From: Prevotella sp.
GTDB taxonomy: Bacteria; Bacteroidota; Bacteroidia; Bacteroidales; Bacteroidaceae
Assembly (NCBI GenBank): GCA_018385335.1
Contig: JAHAZN010000052.1
Location: forward strand, 1 to 64,000
Direction of reading: 5' to 3'
DNA: 64,000 bases
Shown in pieces: positions 29,161-40,200 of this stretch (positions are counted from its first letter, which is position 1; each line of letters opens with the position of its first letter). The notes under the pieces were generated by a model. That model was not told the origin of the DNA. It made no database searches and saw only the letters and a list, made by a program, of their open reading frames with translations. A program made the position numbers and the translations under genes.

Positions 29161-29796
29161 ATGACCATCATTGGAATTGCAGGAGGCACGGGGTCAGGCA
29201 AGACCACCGTTGTCAAAAAGATTGCTGAGGCACTCCCTCCACACTATGTCACCGTTGTCCCATTGGACTCCTATTATAATGACACCTCGCACATGACCGA
29301 GGAAGAGCGTCATGCCATCAACTTTGATCATCCCGATGCATTCGACTGGAAACTCCTCACTGAACACATCAAGAGTCTGAGAGCAGGTCAGGCGGTAGAG
29401 CAGCCAACCTACTCATATATCAAATGTAATCGTCTTAAGGAGACCATTCATGTGGAGCCCAAGCCAGTGATCATCATCGAAGGTATTATGACCCTGCTCA
29501 ACAAGAAGTTGAGAGAGATGATGGACCTTAAGATCTTTGTCGATACCGATTCCGACGAGCGGTTGATAAGGAACATACAGCGTGATGTGGTGGAGCGTGG
29601 GCGCACCGTGGAGATGGTCATCGACCGTTATCTCAAGGTGCTCAAACCCATGCATGAGCAGTTTATTGAGCCCACTAAAAAATATGCGGACATCATCATA
29701 CCTCTTGGAGGCGAGAACAAGACAGGTATCCATATCCTAAAGACATTTATCGAAGGTATTGTTACCTCACCCAATACCTTTGCCTTCCACGAATGA
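29161..29796 (+). CDS. udk: Uridine kinase
   Basis: IGIAGGTGSGKTTVVKKI P-loop, VPLDSYYND, INFDHPDAFDW. Confidence 0.94.
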   Translation: MTIIGIAGGTGSGKTTVVKKIAEALPPHYVTVVPLDSYYNDTSHMTEEERHAINFDHPDAFDWKLLTEHIKSLRAGQAVEQPTYSYIKCNRLKETIHVEPKPVIIIEGIMTLLNKKLREMMDLKIFVDTDSDERLIRNIQRDVVERGRTVEMVIDRYLKVLKPMHEQFIEPTKKYADIIIPLGGENKTGIHILKTFIEGIVTSPNTFAFHE

Positions 29797-30305
29797 CAGA
29801 GCTGCTCTTGGTCCGTCATGGGGAGACGGAAGATAACGTGCGACAGATTATGCAGGGTCAGACCCATGGGCGGCTGACGGCGCATGGACGTCAGCAGGCG
29901 GAGGCACTGGCGCAGCAACTGTCGTCGAAGAAGATTGACGTTTTGGTGTCGAGCGACTTGCAGCGTGCCATCGATACCGCCGTGATTATTGGTGCTCCCC
30001 ATCATCTCCCCTTAGTCACTACACCACTGTTGCGTGAGCGCGACTGGGGAGGGTTCACTGGACGTTTTATCCCCGATCTGAAAGATGAGAAATGGCCCGA
30101 TGATGTTGAGACGATGGCACAGCTCATGGCACGCTCACGTGATTTCATCGACTTTGTCCTCACTCACTATGCCGGCTGTTGCGTGGTGGCGGTGGGACAC
30201 GGCATCATCAACAAAGCCATACAGGCCGTATATCACAAAAAGCCCATACACGAAGTTCCGCGTATGGGCAATGCTGAGGTGAGGACACTTATCTTTTCCC
30301 ACTGA
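29793..30305 (+). CDS. Histidine phosphatase family protein
   Basis: LLVRHGETEDNVRQIMQGQTHGRLTAHGRQQA; overlaps udk by 4 nt. Confidence 0.92.
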   Translation: MTELLLVRHGETEDNVRQIMQGQTHGRLTAHGRQQAEALAQQLSSKKIDVLVSSDLQRAIDTAVIIGAPHHLPLVTTPLLRERDWGGFTGRFIPDLKDEKWPDDVETMAQLMARSRDFIDFVLTHYAGCCVVAVGHGIINKAIQAVYHKKPIHEVPRMGNAEVRTLIFSH

Positions 30306-31383
30306 ATCCGCCGCCTCTTGATGAGCTGCCGCCTCCACGAGAGATACCACTTGTAGATGACGAACGTGTCACGCTACTTGATGATGGACGACTCACTGTC
30401 GATGGACGACTCACTGTCGATGGACGACTGATGCTTGATGATGGACGACTGATGCTTGTCGATGGACGACTGATGCTTGACGAACCGCTGGAATGAATCA
30501 CTCCCTGTCTTGATGAGCTGCGCGAAGTGATGCCCGATGGGCGTGTCGTTGTCGTAGTGCTACCGCTGTTAGTGTGATGGACGGTGGAGCTTGGACGAAT
30601 CACGGTATAGCCACCATCACCTATACGTTCGCCAACGCGCTCACCTACTCTTGAAGCACCTGCACGGTTGGCTGTGATACGGGTAGAACTGCTCTGTCCC
30701 TCACGTCCTGTGTTTCTGTCCACGCCAATCTCTCTGTTGCTGTTAGAGCTCCCATGGTTGTTGCTCCCATGGTTACCACTGTTGTGGCCGCCATTGTCGC
30801 GGAAACCATTGTCGCGGTTGTCTTTGTCATGTCGGCCGTTGGTGCTATGGTTAGCAGTGCCACGGTAGGTGCCATTGTCTTTCCTGTCTCTCATTCCGTA
30901 GTGTCTGTCACCATGATGAAAATCGTGCCTGCGGTCATAGTAGTAGCTACGTCCTCCGTTGCTTCTCCAGCTATGTCCTCCACGGTAAGAGACGTACACG
31001 GTGGGATGACTGAAATAGAAATAGGTGCGGTGATAGCGTCCATAGACTCCAAAATGCCAGCAACCTGCGCTCCAGTAGAGCGGACGATAGAAATATGTTG
31101 CGGCCTGGAATGCCGACCACTGCCAGTCGAGCAAGATATAACTCAGGTCGAGATTGCGTCGTGTCCAGTAAGGACCATAGACGTCATCTCTGCTCGTCAC
31201 ACCCATCAGATAATCCAGGTTAATCTCGTAGGCTGCCTCATACTGAGCATCGTTGAGGTTGAGTTCATAAGCCATCTTGTCGGTGAGGAAGAGAGCTTCC
31301 CGACGAGCCTGCTCATAACTCATAGCTTTCACCGATGTTGCTATCGTCAACATGGCTAATAAGGCAAACATTATCTTTTTCAT
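30289..31383 (-). CDS. Secreted hypothetical protein with Ser/Arg/Pro/Gly-rich low-complexity C-terminal half
   Basis: Signal peptide MKKIMFALLAMLTIATSVKA, Trp/Tyr-rich N-terminal half, SRPST(V/S)-type repeats. Confidence 0.75.
   Translation of the reverse strand: MKKIMFALLAMLTIATSVKAMSYEQARREALFLTDKMAYELNLNDAQYEAAYEINLDYLMGVTSRDDVYGPYWTRRNLDLSYILLDWQWSAFQAATYFYRPLYWSAGCWHFGVYGRYHRTYFYFSHPTVYVSYRGGHSWRSNGGRSYYYDRRHDFHHGDRHYGMRDRKDNGTYRGTANHSTNGRHDKDNRDNGFRDNGGHNSGNHGSNNHGSSNSNREIGVDRNTGREGQSSSTRITANRAGASRVGERVGERIGDGGYTVIRPSSTVHHTNSGSTTTTTRPSGITSRSSSRQGVIHSSGSSSISRPSTSISRPSSSISRPSTVSRPSTVSRPSSSSVTRSSSTSGISRGGGSSSRGGGFSGKR
30383..30481. repeat. Tandem repeat, 2 x 18 bp + 3 x 21 bp units
   Basis: gatggacgactcactgtc x2 then gatggacgactgatgcttg(at/tc/ac) x3; in frame, encodes SRPSTV/SRPS(S/T)SI. 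Confidence 0.93.
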
Positions 31384-31581
31384 TGTCGTGATATTTTAGG
31401 GTTCAACATTTGTGATTGTTCACTTTTTGATGATGCAAAGAAAAGAATAATTTATGGCATTCCAAAAGGTTTTTCCCTAAGAGGTAGGGGAAAATCCCTA
31501 AAGCTATTTTTTTCTCCTTGATGATGTTTTCAAAAAATATATGTATCTTTGCGGTATTCAAATTCAGATACCCCTAATTCA

Positions 31582-33129
31582 ATGATGAGACACCGATTCC
31601 TTCTTGTTGCCTGGATGCTCTCTGTCCTCATACTCTCTGTGTCTGCGCAGCGTCTTATGAACGATATGGAATATCGGGTGGAGATGCAAGCTTCCCTAAG
31701 CGATGGCAATACCCCTCTCTGGCTCAATGCCAACCGTTATGGCTTGAGTTCGCTAGAAGAACAGAATGGCTATCTGAGGACCACCGTTGTGCGCCCTCTC
31801 GCTGCCGACTCCCTCCGTCGTTGGGGAGTGGGCTATGGGGTCGATGTGGCTGCCACATGGCATCATAGCAGCCGTTTCATCGTGCAGCAGTGCTTCGCCG
31901 AACTGCGTTGGCTCAAAGGTGTGCTCACTGTGGGTAGCAGATACTATCCCATGGAACTGAAGAATAACAGGCTCTCGAGCGGTTCGCAGACACTGGGTAT
32001 CAATGCACGCCCCGTGCCACAGGTGCGTTTGGCACTGCCCGACTATTGGACCTTGCCCATCTTCAATGGGTGGTTACACCTTAAGGGACATGTCGCCTAT
32101 GGTAAGATGACCGATGATAACTGGCAGCACGACTTCACCCAGCGTAAGTCGAAGTATGCCGATGACGTGCTCTATCACAGCAAGGCAGGCTATCTGAAGA
32201 TTGGCAACGATGAGGTGTTCTGTCCGTTTTCTGTAGAGATGGGTCTGGAGATGGCTTCAACCTTTGGAGGTACAGCTTACCGTCCTAAAGGCGATGGAAC
32301 GATGGAGCCACTCCAAAATGCCACAGGACTGAAGGCTTTCTGGCAGGCTTTCGTACCGGGAGGAGGCGATGTGAACGAGACTACCTACCGCAATATGGAG
32401 GGTAACCAGCTCGGCAGTTGGCTCCTGCGCCTTAACTACGACAATGATACATGGGGCTTGAGCACTTATGCAGACAAGTATTTCGAAGACCATTCGGCCA
32501 TGTTCCAGCTCGACTACGATGGGTATGGTGAAGGAGACGAATGGGATAAAAGCAAGAAACGACGCTATTTCATGTATGATTTCAAAGATATGATGGTGGG
32601 TCTTGAGCTCCGTCTTCATAGGAGTGTTTACATCCGTAATGTCGTCCTTGAATATCTCTATACCAAATATCAGAGTGGTCCCATCTATCACGACCATACG
32701 CCCTCTATGAGCGACCATGTGAGTGGACAGGACGATTTCTATAACCATTCTATCTTCACGGGATGGCAACACTGGGGACAGGTGATGGGTAACCCCCTCT
32801 ATCTCTCACCTATATATAATTCCGATGGTAACATCATGGTGAAGAACAACCGCTTTCAGGCGATTCATCTCGGTGTCGATGGCATTATCCTTCCTCAGCT
32901 CTACTATAGGGCACTGTTCTCCTGGCAGGATGGTGTGGGTACCTATAAGCTCCCCTATACCAAGAACCTCAGCAATACCAGTTTCATGGTTGAGGCCGAC
33001 TATCATTTCACCCGTCGCTTGTTGAAGGGGTGGGGCATCCGTGGTGCCTATGGCATGGATTTTGGGAAGATACGTGGCGATAATGCTGGATTCCAACTCA
33101 CGGTCACCAAGTGTGGACGGCTTTTCTAA
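31582..33129 (+). CDS. Capsule assembly Wzi family protein
   Basis: Signal peptide; LWLNANRYGLSSLEEQNGYLR and outer-membrane barrel features typical of Bacteroidota Wzi-like proteins. Confidence 0.82.
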   Translation: MMRHRFLLVAWMLSVLILSVSAQRLMNDMEYRVEMQASLSDGNTPLWLNANRYGLSSLEEQNGYLRTTVVRPLAADSLRRWGVGYGVDVAATWHHSSRFIVQQCFAELRWLKGVLTVGSRYYPMELKNNRLSSGSQTLGINARPVPQVRLALPDYWTLPIFNGWLHLKGHVAYGKMTDDNWQHDFTQRKSKYADDVLYHSKAGYLKIGNDEVFCPFSVEMGLEMASTFGGTAYRPKGDGTMEPLQNATGLKAFWQAFVPGGGDVNETTYRNMEGNQLGSWLLRLNYDNDTWGLSTYADKYFEDHSAMFQLDYDGYGEGDEWDKSKKRRYFMYDFKDMMVGLELRLHRSVYIRNVVLEYLYTKYQSGPIYHDHTPSMSDHVSGQDDFYNHSIFTGWQHWGQVMGNPLYLSPIYNSDGNIMVKNNRFQAIHLGVDGIILPQLYYRALFSWQDGVGTYKLPYTKNLSNTSFMVEADYHFTRRLLKGWGIRGAYGMDFGKIRGDNAGFQLTVTKCGRLF

Positions 33130-33171
33130 TGTGAGGCAACACCTTTTTAGTAGATATCAAACAAGAAGAAT

Positions 33172-33630
33172 ATGAGAAAGATTTTCCTTTATTATATAGC
33201 AATGGTCCCTATGCTGAGTCTGACCTTGGGTGGATGCAGCATTGAGATGTCTGACAATGGTGAGCTTGATGGCTATTGGCATCTTGAGAGGGTTGACACC
33301 CTGTCCACTGGTGGTGTATGTGACCTCAGCGGACAACTGCGTTTCTGGGCTGTGCAGGCCAAGATGCTTGCCTTGATGGACAGAGGCAATGATGCCAATG
33401 GTGGTGCCTTTGGCTATCTCCTGAGGTTCGAACATAACGGTAGCAAGTTGAGGCTCTATCAGCCCCTCCTCAACGACCGCGTGAATGGTGACTCCAAGGT
33501 AGAGGACGCGAAACTGCTGGCACCCTTTGGTGTAAATGCACTCGACGAGACCTTCCGTGTGGTCAGTCTGTCTGGAAGTAAGATGACGTTAAGGACCGAA
33601 GAGCTGCAACTCTCCTTCAAGAAATTCTGA
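33172..33630 (+). CDS. Lipocalin-like domain lipoprotein (DUF4488-like)
   Basis: Lipobox TLGGCSIEMSDNGELDGYWHLERVD; short beta-rich domain. Confidence 0.6.
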   Translation: MRKIFLYYIAMVPMLSLTLGGCSIEMSDNGELDGYWHLERVDTLSTGGVCDLSGQLRFWAVQAKMLALMDRGNDANGGAFGYLLRFEHNGSKLRLYQPLLNDRVNGDSKVEDAKLLAPFGVNALDETFRVVSLSGSKMTLRTEELQLSFKKF

Positions 33631-33632
33631 GT

Positions 33633-34271
33633 TTAGAATTTCTTACCGCCAACGATACTGAGGAAGGTGTTGGCAAGAATCTTGATGTCAAACCACCAGG
33701 AACGGTGCTCCAGATAATAGAGGTCGAGTTCCAAGCGTCGCAACATCTTCTCCATCGTATCAGTGTAACCATTATAGAGTGTGGCATAGGAGGTGACACC
33801 TGGTCTTATCTGATAGAGACAGCGATAGCGAGGGTCGTGCTGGATAATCTGATCGATATAATATTTCCTCTCTGGTCGAGGACCGACAAAAGCCATGTCG
33901 CCCTTCAACACGTTCCATAGCTGGGGCAGTTCGTCTAAATGATGGTCGCGCAGGAATCGTCCTATCTTTGTCAGACGATCATCCTGCTCCTGGTTATACA
34001 AAGCAGGACCGTTCTTCTCTGCATCCACCTTCATGCTCCTAAACTTGTAGATATAGAAGGGTTTGCCAAACCTTCCAATACGTTCCTGCCTGAAGATGAC
34101 TGGTTCCCCATCTTCCCGTTTAATAGCAATGTAACAATAGAGGAAGAGTGGAGAGAAGATGATGAGACAGATGAAGGCAATAACAAAGTCAACAATGCGT
34201 TTCACATTGCGTTCGACCTCTGTCATCCCATCGAAAATATAGGTAGTCGTTTCTGTTGCAGTTTGCGCCAT
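33633..34271 (-). CDS. Sugar transferase (bacterial sugar transferase family)
   Basis: VFRQERIGRFGKPFYIYKFRSM, LRDHHLDELPQLWNVLKGDMAFVGPRPE, RPGVTSYA. Confidence 0.93.
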   Translation of the reverse strand: MAQTATETTTYIFDGMTEVERNVKRIVDFVIAFICLIIFSPLFLYCYIAIKREDGEPVIFRQERIGRFGKPFYIYKFRSMKVDAEKNGPALYNQEQDDRLTKIGRFLRDHHLDELPQLWNVLKGDMAFVGPRPERKYYIDQIIQHDPRYRCLYQIRPGVTSYATLYNGYTDTMEKMLRRLELDLYYLEHRSWWFDIKILANTFLSIVGGKKF

Positions 34272-34384
34272 TATTTGTTTCTTTTATTGTAATAACTCAC
34301 AATCCAAACAAATATTGCTTTTAATACACAAATAATTTTTTTGTTTTTTGAATCAGGAATGCTCAAGAGTGTTGTGCTACCTCG

Positions 34385-35188
34385 TCAGATGTTTCTTTTC
34401 TCCCTAAGGTAACGATAACTGTCAATTTTCTTCTTCATTACCTTCATTCCATAACAAGGTAGGAAGAGAAAGAAGAAATAGATATAGGATTTGATGGTGG
34501 AGAAACCCAGCACTTCCTGATAGACGCGCGCATTGTATTTTATCAGGTATATTTTACTCTGCGACACCGACCCCTGCCGAATGCGGTAATAGGCCAGTGG
34601 AGCGGTGATGGCTTTTGCCTGTTTACATTTCTTGATGATTTTGAGAAACAACCCCCAGTCCTGACGTTTCCTCAGTGTGGGCATGTAATATTTCTCTCCC
34701 AACAGTTGTGTGTCATAGATGGCAGTGAGACAGCCCACCTTATTGTCTTTTAGCATCATCTTATAGGTGATTGTCTCGGGGGCGATGCAGATACCACACT
34801 CCTTGCCGTCGCTGTTACAGATGATATAAGAAGAGCAACAGAGGGCGCACCCCTCCTGTCGCATGTAGGCTAACTGCCGCTCCAGTTTGTCGGGCATCCA
34901 TCGGTCATCGCTGTCACAGAAGGCAATGTATCGTCCCTTGGCTGCCGAGATGCCTGTGTTGAGTGCTACACCCGGACCGGAGTTCTCCTTCAGTCTGAAC
35001 ACTTTCACGCGCTCGTCCTTCTCTTCGTAATAAGCCAACAGTCGAAGCGTCTCCTCATCGGTGGAGTTGTCGTCCGCTATCAACAGCTCAAGGTGCTCAT
35101 ACGTTTGGTTGAGCACACTCTCTATGCTGTCAGCCACATATCGACTGGCATTATATGTAGGCATAATAACGGATACGAGTTCTTTCAT
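34385..35188 (-). CDS. Glycosyltransferase family 2 protein
   Basis: VSVIMPTYNASRYVADSIESVLNQTYEHLELLIADDNSTD; start taken at MKELVSVIMP. Confidence 0.92.
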   Translation of the reverse strand: MKELVSVIMPTYNASRYVADSIESVLNQTYEHLELLIADDNSTDEETLRLLAYYEEKDERVKVFRLKENSGPGVALNTGISAAKGRYIAFCDSDDRWMPDKLERQLAYMRQEGCALCCSSYIICNSDGKECGICIAPETITYKMMLKDNKVGCLTAIYDTQLLGEKYYMPTLRKRQDWGLFLKIIKKCKQAKAITAPLAYYRIRQGSVSQSKIYLIKYNARVYQEVLGFSTIKSYIYFFFLFLPCYGMKVMKKKIDSYRYLREKRNI

Positions 35189-35276
35189 ATGTTTTTTGGA
35201 AACGACTGCAAAGGTACTAATTATTGATGACAACCGAGGCATAAGTACTAACTTTTTCGCCTATTTATCGCTATGA

Positions 35277-35339
35277 GACGAAAAAACAAACTCTTTAGAC
35301 GTATCCTAAACCTACTTTATTTCCATTATTCTAATTTTG
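35277..35339 (+). promoter_or_regulatory. GH30 promoter with AGAC motif pair and -7 box
   Basis: AGAC at 35277 and 35297; TAATTTTG at 35332 (35 nt from AGAC). Confidence 0.5.
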
Positions 35340-35391
35340 CTGCCGAAAACCTAAAACTAAAAATTGATTCGAAATAAAAAAATACAGAAAG

Positions 35392-36987
35392 ATGATAAAA
35401 AAGTCACTCTTTTTCACGCTTGCGTTGATTGCGCTCAATGGTTTTGCACAGGATGGTGTCCTACCTACAATAGTACCGGAGACCGATGCTAATCTGTCCA
35501 CCCTAACAGCCCGTGCTGGAACGACACGCTATCAGTATGTCACTGGTTTTGGTGCTGCTGCCTGCTTTGGTGCGATGGAACCTATCCGTGATACCAATGT
35601 CATCGACTCCCTGTATGGGCCGAAATCGCGCGTAGGATTGAACATCGTGCGCATGGAGATCTCTCCTAATACTATAGGTGATGTCACCACCCCTTGGGAT
35701 ACACCCTACGACTGGCACGGCTATCTACCCGTCACCAAGCGCGCTAAGGAATATGGAGCAATCATCTTTGGTACACCTTGGTCGCCACCCGCTGCGTTTA
35801 AGACGAATGGGAGTGCCAGCGGTGGACAGACAACAGATGCGAATGGCAATGTAGGTGGAGAGCGTGGCAAGTTGAAACCCACCAAATATAAGGATTTCTT
35901 TCCTTGGCTCAATACCTATCTCACCTATATGAAGAACAATGGTGTGGATATCGATGCCGTAGCATTGCAGAACGAGCCCGACTGGTGGGTGAACTACAGC
36001 GGATGTCTCTATACTCCCGAAGAACTTCACGACCTCGTGGTAGAGTATGCCTCACGTCTCAATAGGAGCAAGTTTAATGTGAAACTCATCAGTGGCGAGA
36101 GTCTCAACTTCACTCCAGCCTATTCTGATGCTTTGCTCGACGATTCAGCCTCAGCCAAACATATTGACATCCTCGGTGGTCACCTCTATGGCAACCCACC
36201 GCTCAAGAACATGAAGACTGTGGCTACCAAGGCCCTGAAGATGGGCAAGGAGACCTGGATGACGGAACACAGCTTCGACCCACGCGGTGAGGGAGCCAAT
36301 CCCGTACGCGACCTGCCCACCTGGGACGAGGAACTCCTTTTTGCCGAGGAGGTGAACGAGTCGATGCAGGCCAACTGCTCCGCTTATATCTATTGGTATA
36401 TGATGGCACATTGGTCGTTTGTTGGCAATGGTGATTCTACTATCCAGCCAGGCAACGACAAGGGCAAGGTGTTGCGCCGCGGATTGATTATGTCTCATTT
36501 TGCCAAGCATCTCACAGGCTCTACCCGTATCTCTCATAGCTCTAATGTTTCTCAAGTCACCAATGCAGCATTCGAGACCTCTGCCTATATCAAGGGCGAC
36601 TCGCTCATCATGATGGCTATCCTGACTAAAGACAAGGATTTCAACCTTAAGTTCACCTTACCTTATAACATCTTAGGAGGTAAGCGCATCCTTAGTACCG
36701 AGGACAAGCTCCTCGCCGAAGCCGAACTGCAGATTGATGAGCCCACGAAGGAGGTGACTTTCCGTATGCCAGCGAAGAGTATCGCTACATATATCTTCAA
36801 AATAGAGAATCCTGAGACGGCTATCGAAGAGGTGGAGAACACCTCAGCTCAGACGACAGAGCGCATCAGCTCAGACGACGCCTACTATAACCTCAATGGT
36901 CAGCGCGTAACAACGACCACCATGGGACAGGGACGTGCGCAGGGTAAGGGCCTCTACATACACAAAGGTAAATTAGTTATTAGATAA
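35392..36987 (+). CDS. Glycoside hydrolase family 30 (glucuronoxylanase-like)
   Basis: Signal peptide; VGLNIVRMEISPN, FGTPWSPPAAFKTNG, VDIDAVALQNEPDWW, MTEHSFDP. Confidence 0.88.
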   Translation: MIKKSLFFTLALIALNGFAQDGVLPTIVPETDANLSTLTARAGTTRYQYVTGFGAAACFGAMEPIRDTNVIDSLYGPKSRVGLNIVRMEISPNTIGDVTTPWDTPYDWHGYLPVTKRAKEYGAIIFGTPWSPPAAFKTNGSASGGQTTDANGNVGGERGKLKPTKYKDFFPWLNTYLTYMKNNGVDIDAVALQNEPDWWVNYSGCLYTPEELHDLVVEYASRLNRSKFNVKLISGESLNFTPAYSDALLDDSASAKHIDILGGHLYGNPPLKNMKTVATKALKMGKETWMTEHSFDPRGEGANPVRDLPTWDEELLFAEEVNESMQANCSAYIYWYMMAHWSFVGNGDSTIQPGNDKGKVLRRGLIMSHFAKHLTGSTRISHSSNVSQVTNAAFETSAYIKGDSLIMMAILTKDKDFNLKFTLPYNILGGKRILSTEDKLLAEAELQIDEPTKEVTFRMPAKSIATYIFKIENPETAIEEVENTSAQTTERISSDDAYYNLNGQRVTTTTMGQGRAQGKGLYIHKGKLVIR

Positions 36988-37121
36988 GCATAAAGTTAGG
37001 TTATTCATTCTCATTGGGTTTGCGATATAGCTTCCGACCGGAGGCGGTGACGTTTTCGGCGGGAGTGCAAATCCTTTTAAAGTTGATAGTTTTTACTGAT
37101 GCACTCCAGAGCACTCTAAAT

Positions 37122-37131
37122 AGTGCGCACT
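37122..37131. repeat. Perfect 10-bp palindrome AGTGCGCACT
   Basis: Direct reading; intergenic. Confidence 0.6.
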
Positions 37132-37257
37132 GTGATAAATAAAGAACATACCATAATAGTAATTCAATATACATGTCCAAAAAAAGATTACTTACCATAG
37201 GTAGTAGTAATAATAATCATATAAGTCACTTAATATTAACAATTTAAAATCGGTTCT

Positions 37258-40200
37258 ATGAGAACAAAAAATCTACTTATTCTGATGCTGCTGACACTGT
37301 TCGGCAGCTTGAGCGTACAGGCTCGATCAGTAGCGTATGATGCCACGAAGTCGGGGAACTTCTTCTCCTACAACTTCGCTGGTTGTACTGCTACCTTTGA
37401 TGCTGCTACTAAGACGCTCTCGTGGACAGGTAACCTGTCAATCACTGGTTTCCAAAACATTGGTGACCTCTCCGAATATGAGAGTGTCATTATCGATGTG
37501 GCTGCCGTTGATGCAGAGACTCCCATCCCTGCTGACCTGACCGCCGATTTGGAGAAAGACAACGGAGGCAAGACTTCAAAGAAGGTGACTCTTGTAGAAG
37601 GTGAGAACAAGTTGGTTCTTGCCGACATCATCGATGCCGAGACCACGCTCACACAGGCAGACCTCGCTTCAGTACAGAGCATCGGTCTGGCTTCTGCTGC
37701 TGCCGAAGGCAAGGTTGTCATCAAAGCCATTTACTTCGAGAACTCTCTCCCCGACCTTGCTCCCGAACCCGAGGAGAATGCCGTGCGCAAGGAGGCCAAC
37801 CTTGGTGGCTTGGAGGAGGTGACAGAAGGTAAAAGCTATACCTATAATCCTATCACCCACGCTTATACATGGAGCGCACCCTGGGGCAACCTGATGGATA
37901 TTAAGGACCTTCCTTATTATGACGAAGCCAAGAAGTTTACCAACTACTACATCAAGGTGAGCTATGTGCAGCCTTATGATGAGGCCAACAGCTATGCCCG
38001 TCTCTGCATCAACGATGGTACTGAGTTGATTACCCACAAACTCATAGAGGGTGTGAATGTCATCCCCGTGCCAGCTGATGCTGATGTGAAGCAGATCCGT
38101 ATCGGTGGCGCCGGTGGCTCTGGTGCCGTCATCTTCCACTATTTCTACACTGAGGTGATTGAGGCACCTTCTATCAAGGGTAACGACATCGCTGGCTTCC
38201 CTCTCACTCCTGAGATGTATAACGAGTCAACTTTCCTGAAACTCAACGAGGAGACAGACCACTTCTTCGGTACAGGTAGCGCTGACAACCCCAATGCTTA
38301 TGTTGATCTCTCTAAGTATCTCTACCTCAAATACACCATGGGTAAAGGCGAGCCTCGTCTGTTTGTATTTGGAAAGGATATGGAAAAAGCAGATATTCTC
38401 AAAGGTACCGACAGCAAATATGTGACTGCCGAAGGCAACACCTATACCTTCGACATTCAGAAATATGTTGCCGATAAGGGCTTTGCTCACCTTGGTACGA
38501 TCAAATCATCTGGTTATGGAGTGAAAGATACCCTTAAAGATGTCCAGATCCTCGATCATCAGGATGTTATCTACAACCTCTATGGTAAGGGTGAGTTGAC
38601 AGAGGAACTCATCGAGGAGATGATGGACGTTCCTTATGCCATCATCGATGCTACCGGTCTGCAGGTGACTGAGCCTATCGAGATCCCCGTGGCTAACCCC
38701 AACACCATCATCCTCGCCAATGAAGGTCAGGTGAGCAATGAGACCAACGTTGTTGTCAACGGTGAGTGTGCTGAGCTCATGCTGATGGGTGGTATGCCTT
38801 TCAAGACACCTGCTGACTTCACTGCCAAGGCTGTCACCTTCGTTAACTCTATGGCAGCTCCCCTCGCAGGAGAAGAAGTGGCCAACGAGGCATGGAACAT
38901 CTATGCACTGCCCTTCACCGCCCCCGTTCCCGAGGGAGTGAACGCTTACGTCTTCGATGAGGCTAAGGCTGCCAAGGGAATCATCTATCTCCAGGCCATC
39001 GATACCATCGTGGCCAACAAGCCCTTCATCCTCAACCACAGCGGTTTCTTCCAGCTCACAGCTGAGGATGCAAAGATTGTTGCTTCTGAGAACATCACCA
39101 CCAATGGTGCCCTCACAGCTTCTTACAGTTTTACTGACACCATCCCCACAGGGGCTTACTTCATCAACTCAGGCTACAACGGCACTGCCTTTGTTCAGGT
39201 GACTGACGACGACCAGCCCTTCCTCCTCAATGCCTTCAATGGTTATCTCACTCTCAACGAGGGAGCTGACAGCATCGCTTCTTATGCACTCGCTACCGAG
39301 AAACCTTTCATCCATGGCTATGCCAACAGCGTAGAGGAACTCACTGCTGCGATGTTCAAGGATTACACCGACAAGGAGAACCCTGCCGTTGCCTATCCCG
39401 CTTATGAACTGAACAAGGCTACCGGTATGCCTTACGGTGATGGTAACGTTGGTATGAACAACTATGCCGACCTCTCTGCTTATAAGTATCTTGGTATCAC
39501 CGTTTCCGAAGGCCAGCCCCGCTGCTGCATCAACCGTCTGACTGCTGATGGTCAGGATAATGAAGATCCTGCTCAGGCCAAAATGCTCGACTTCAACAAG
39601 GAGTGGACGATCGCCAAGTATCAGACCAAGGTGGGCAACACCTATTGGATTGACCTTGGTAAGATTGTAGAGGACTTCGGCTTTGCTTATCTCCACTGTA
39701 TCAAGGGTGCTAACTGGGCCAATGTCAATGTTACCGCGCTCAATCTCACCGATGCCAAGAGCTTCGCTGACTGCGTCTTGGTAGGCGAGGGTGACTATGC
39801 TGAGGATGTTTATAGCCTCGTTGACAGCGCATACAACTCTATCGACGTGACTGGCGTGACCGAAGAGGGTCAGCTTGAACTCTATCCTCAGAACACCAAT
39901 GCAATGATTCTTGCCAACAAGGGTCAGGTGGCTAATGAGGCTAACGTGATTGTCAACGACACATGTCAGAGCCTCCAGCTCATCGTAGGTCAGCCCTTCG
40001 TTGCTCCCGTACCTTTCGTAGCTTCTGAGGCAGCACTCTATGTTACCCTCCGTAACATGCACGGCAATGCCGTTGAGGAAGAGGGTGCCGATACTCCTGC
40101 AGAAGAGGAGGGAGTGGCTGTTAAACCCAACTGGGCAATGGTTACTGTTCCCTTCAACGCTGCTGTCCCCGAGGGCGTAGATGCTTATGCTATCAACACC

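Noticed and set aside
30383-30481. Possible CRISPR-like array
   Set aside because: Units are contiguous with no spacers and in frame in a low-complexity protein; no cas genes in the window
37001-37198. 65-aa minus ORF MVSNLFLDMYIELLL...
   Set aside because: No domain or upstream signals; more likely non-coding spacer or repeat
39169-40062. 297-aa minus-strand ORF inside the 1138-aa gene
   Set aside because: Antisense of a repeat-rich coding sequence with signal peptide and conserved C-terminal tail on the plus strand
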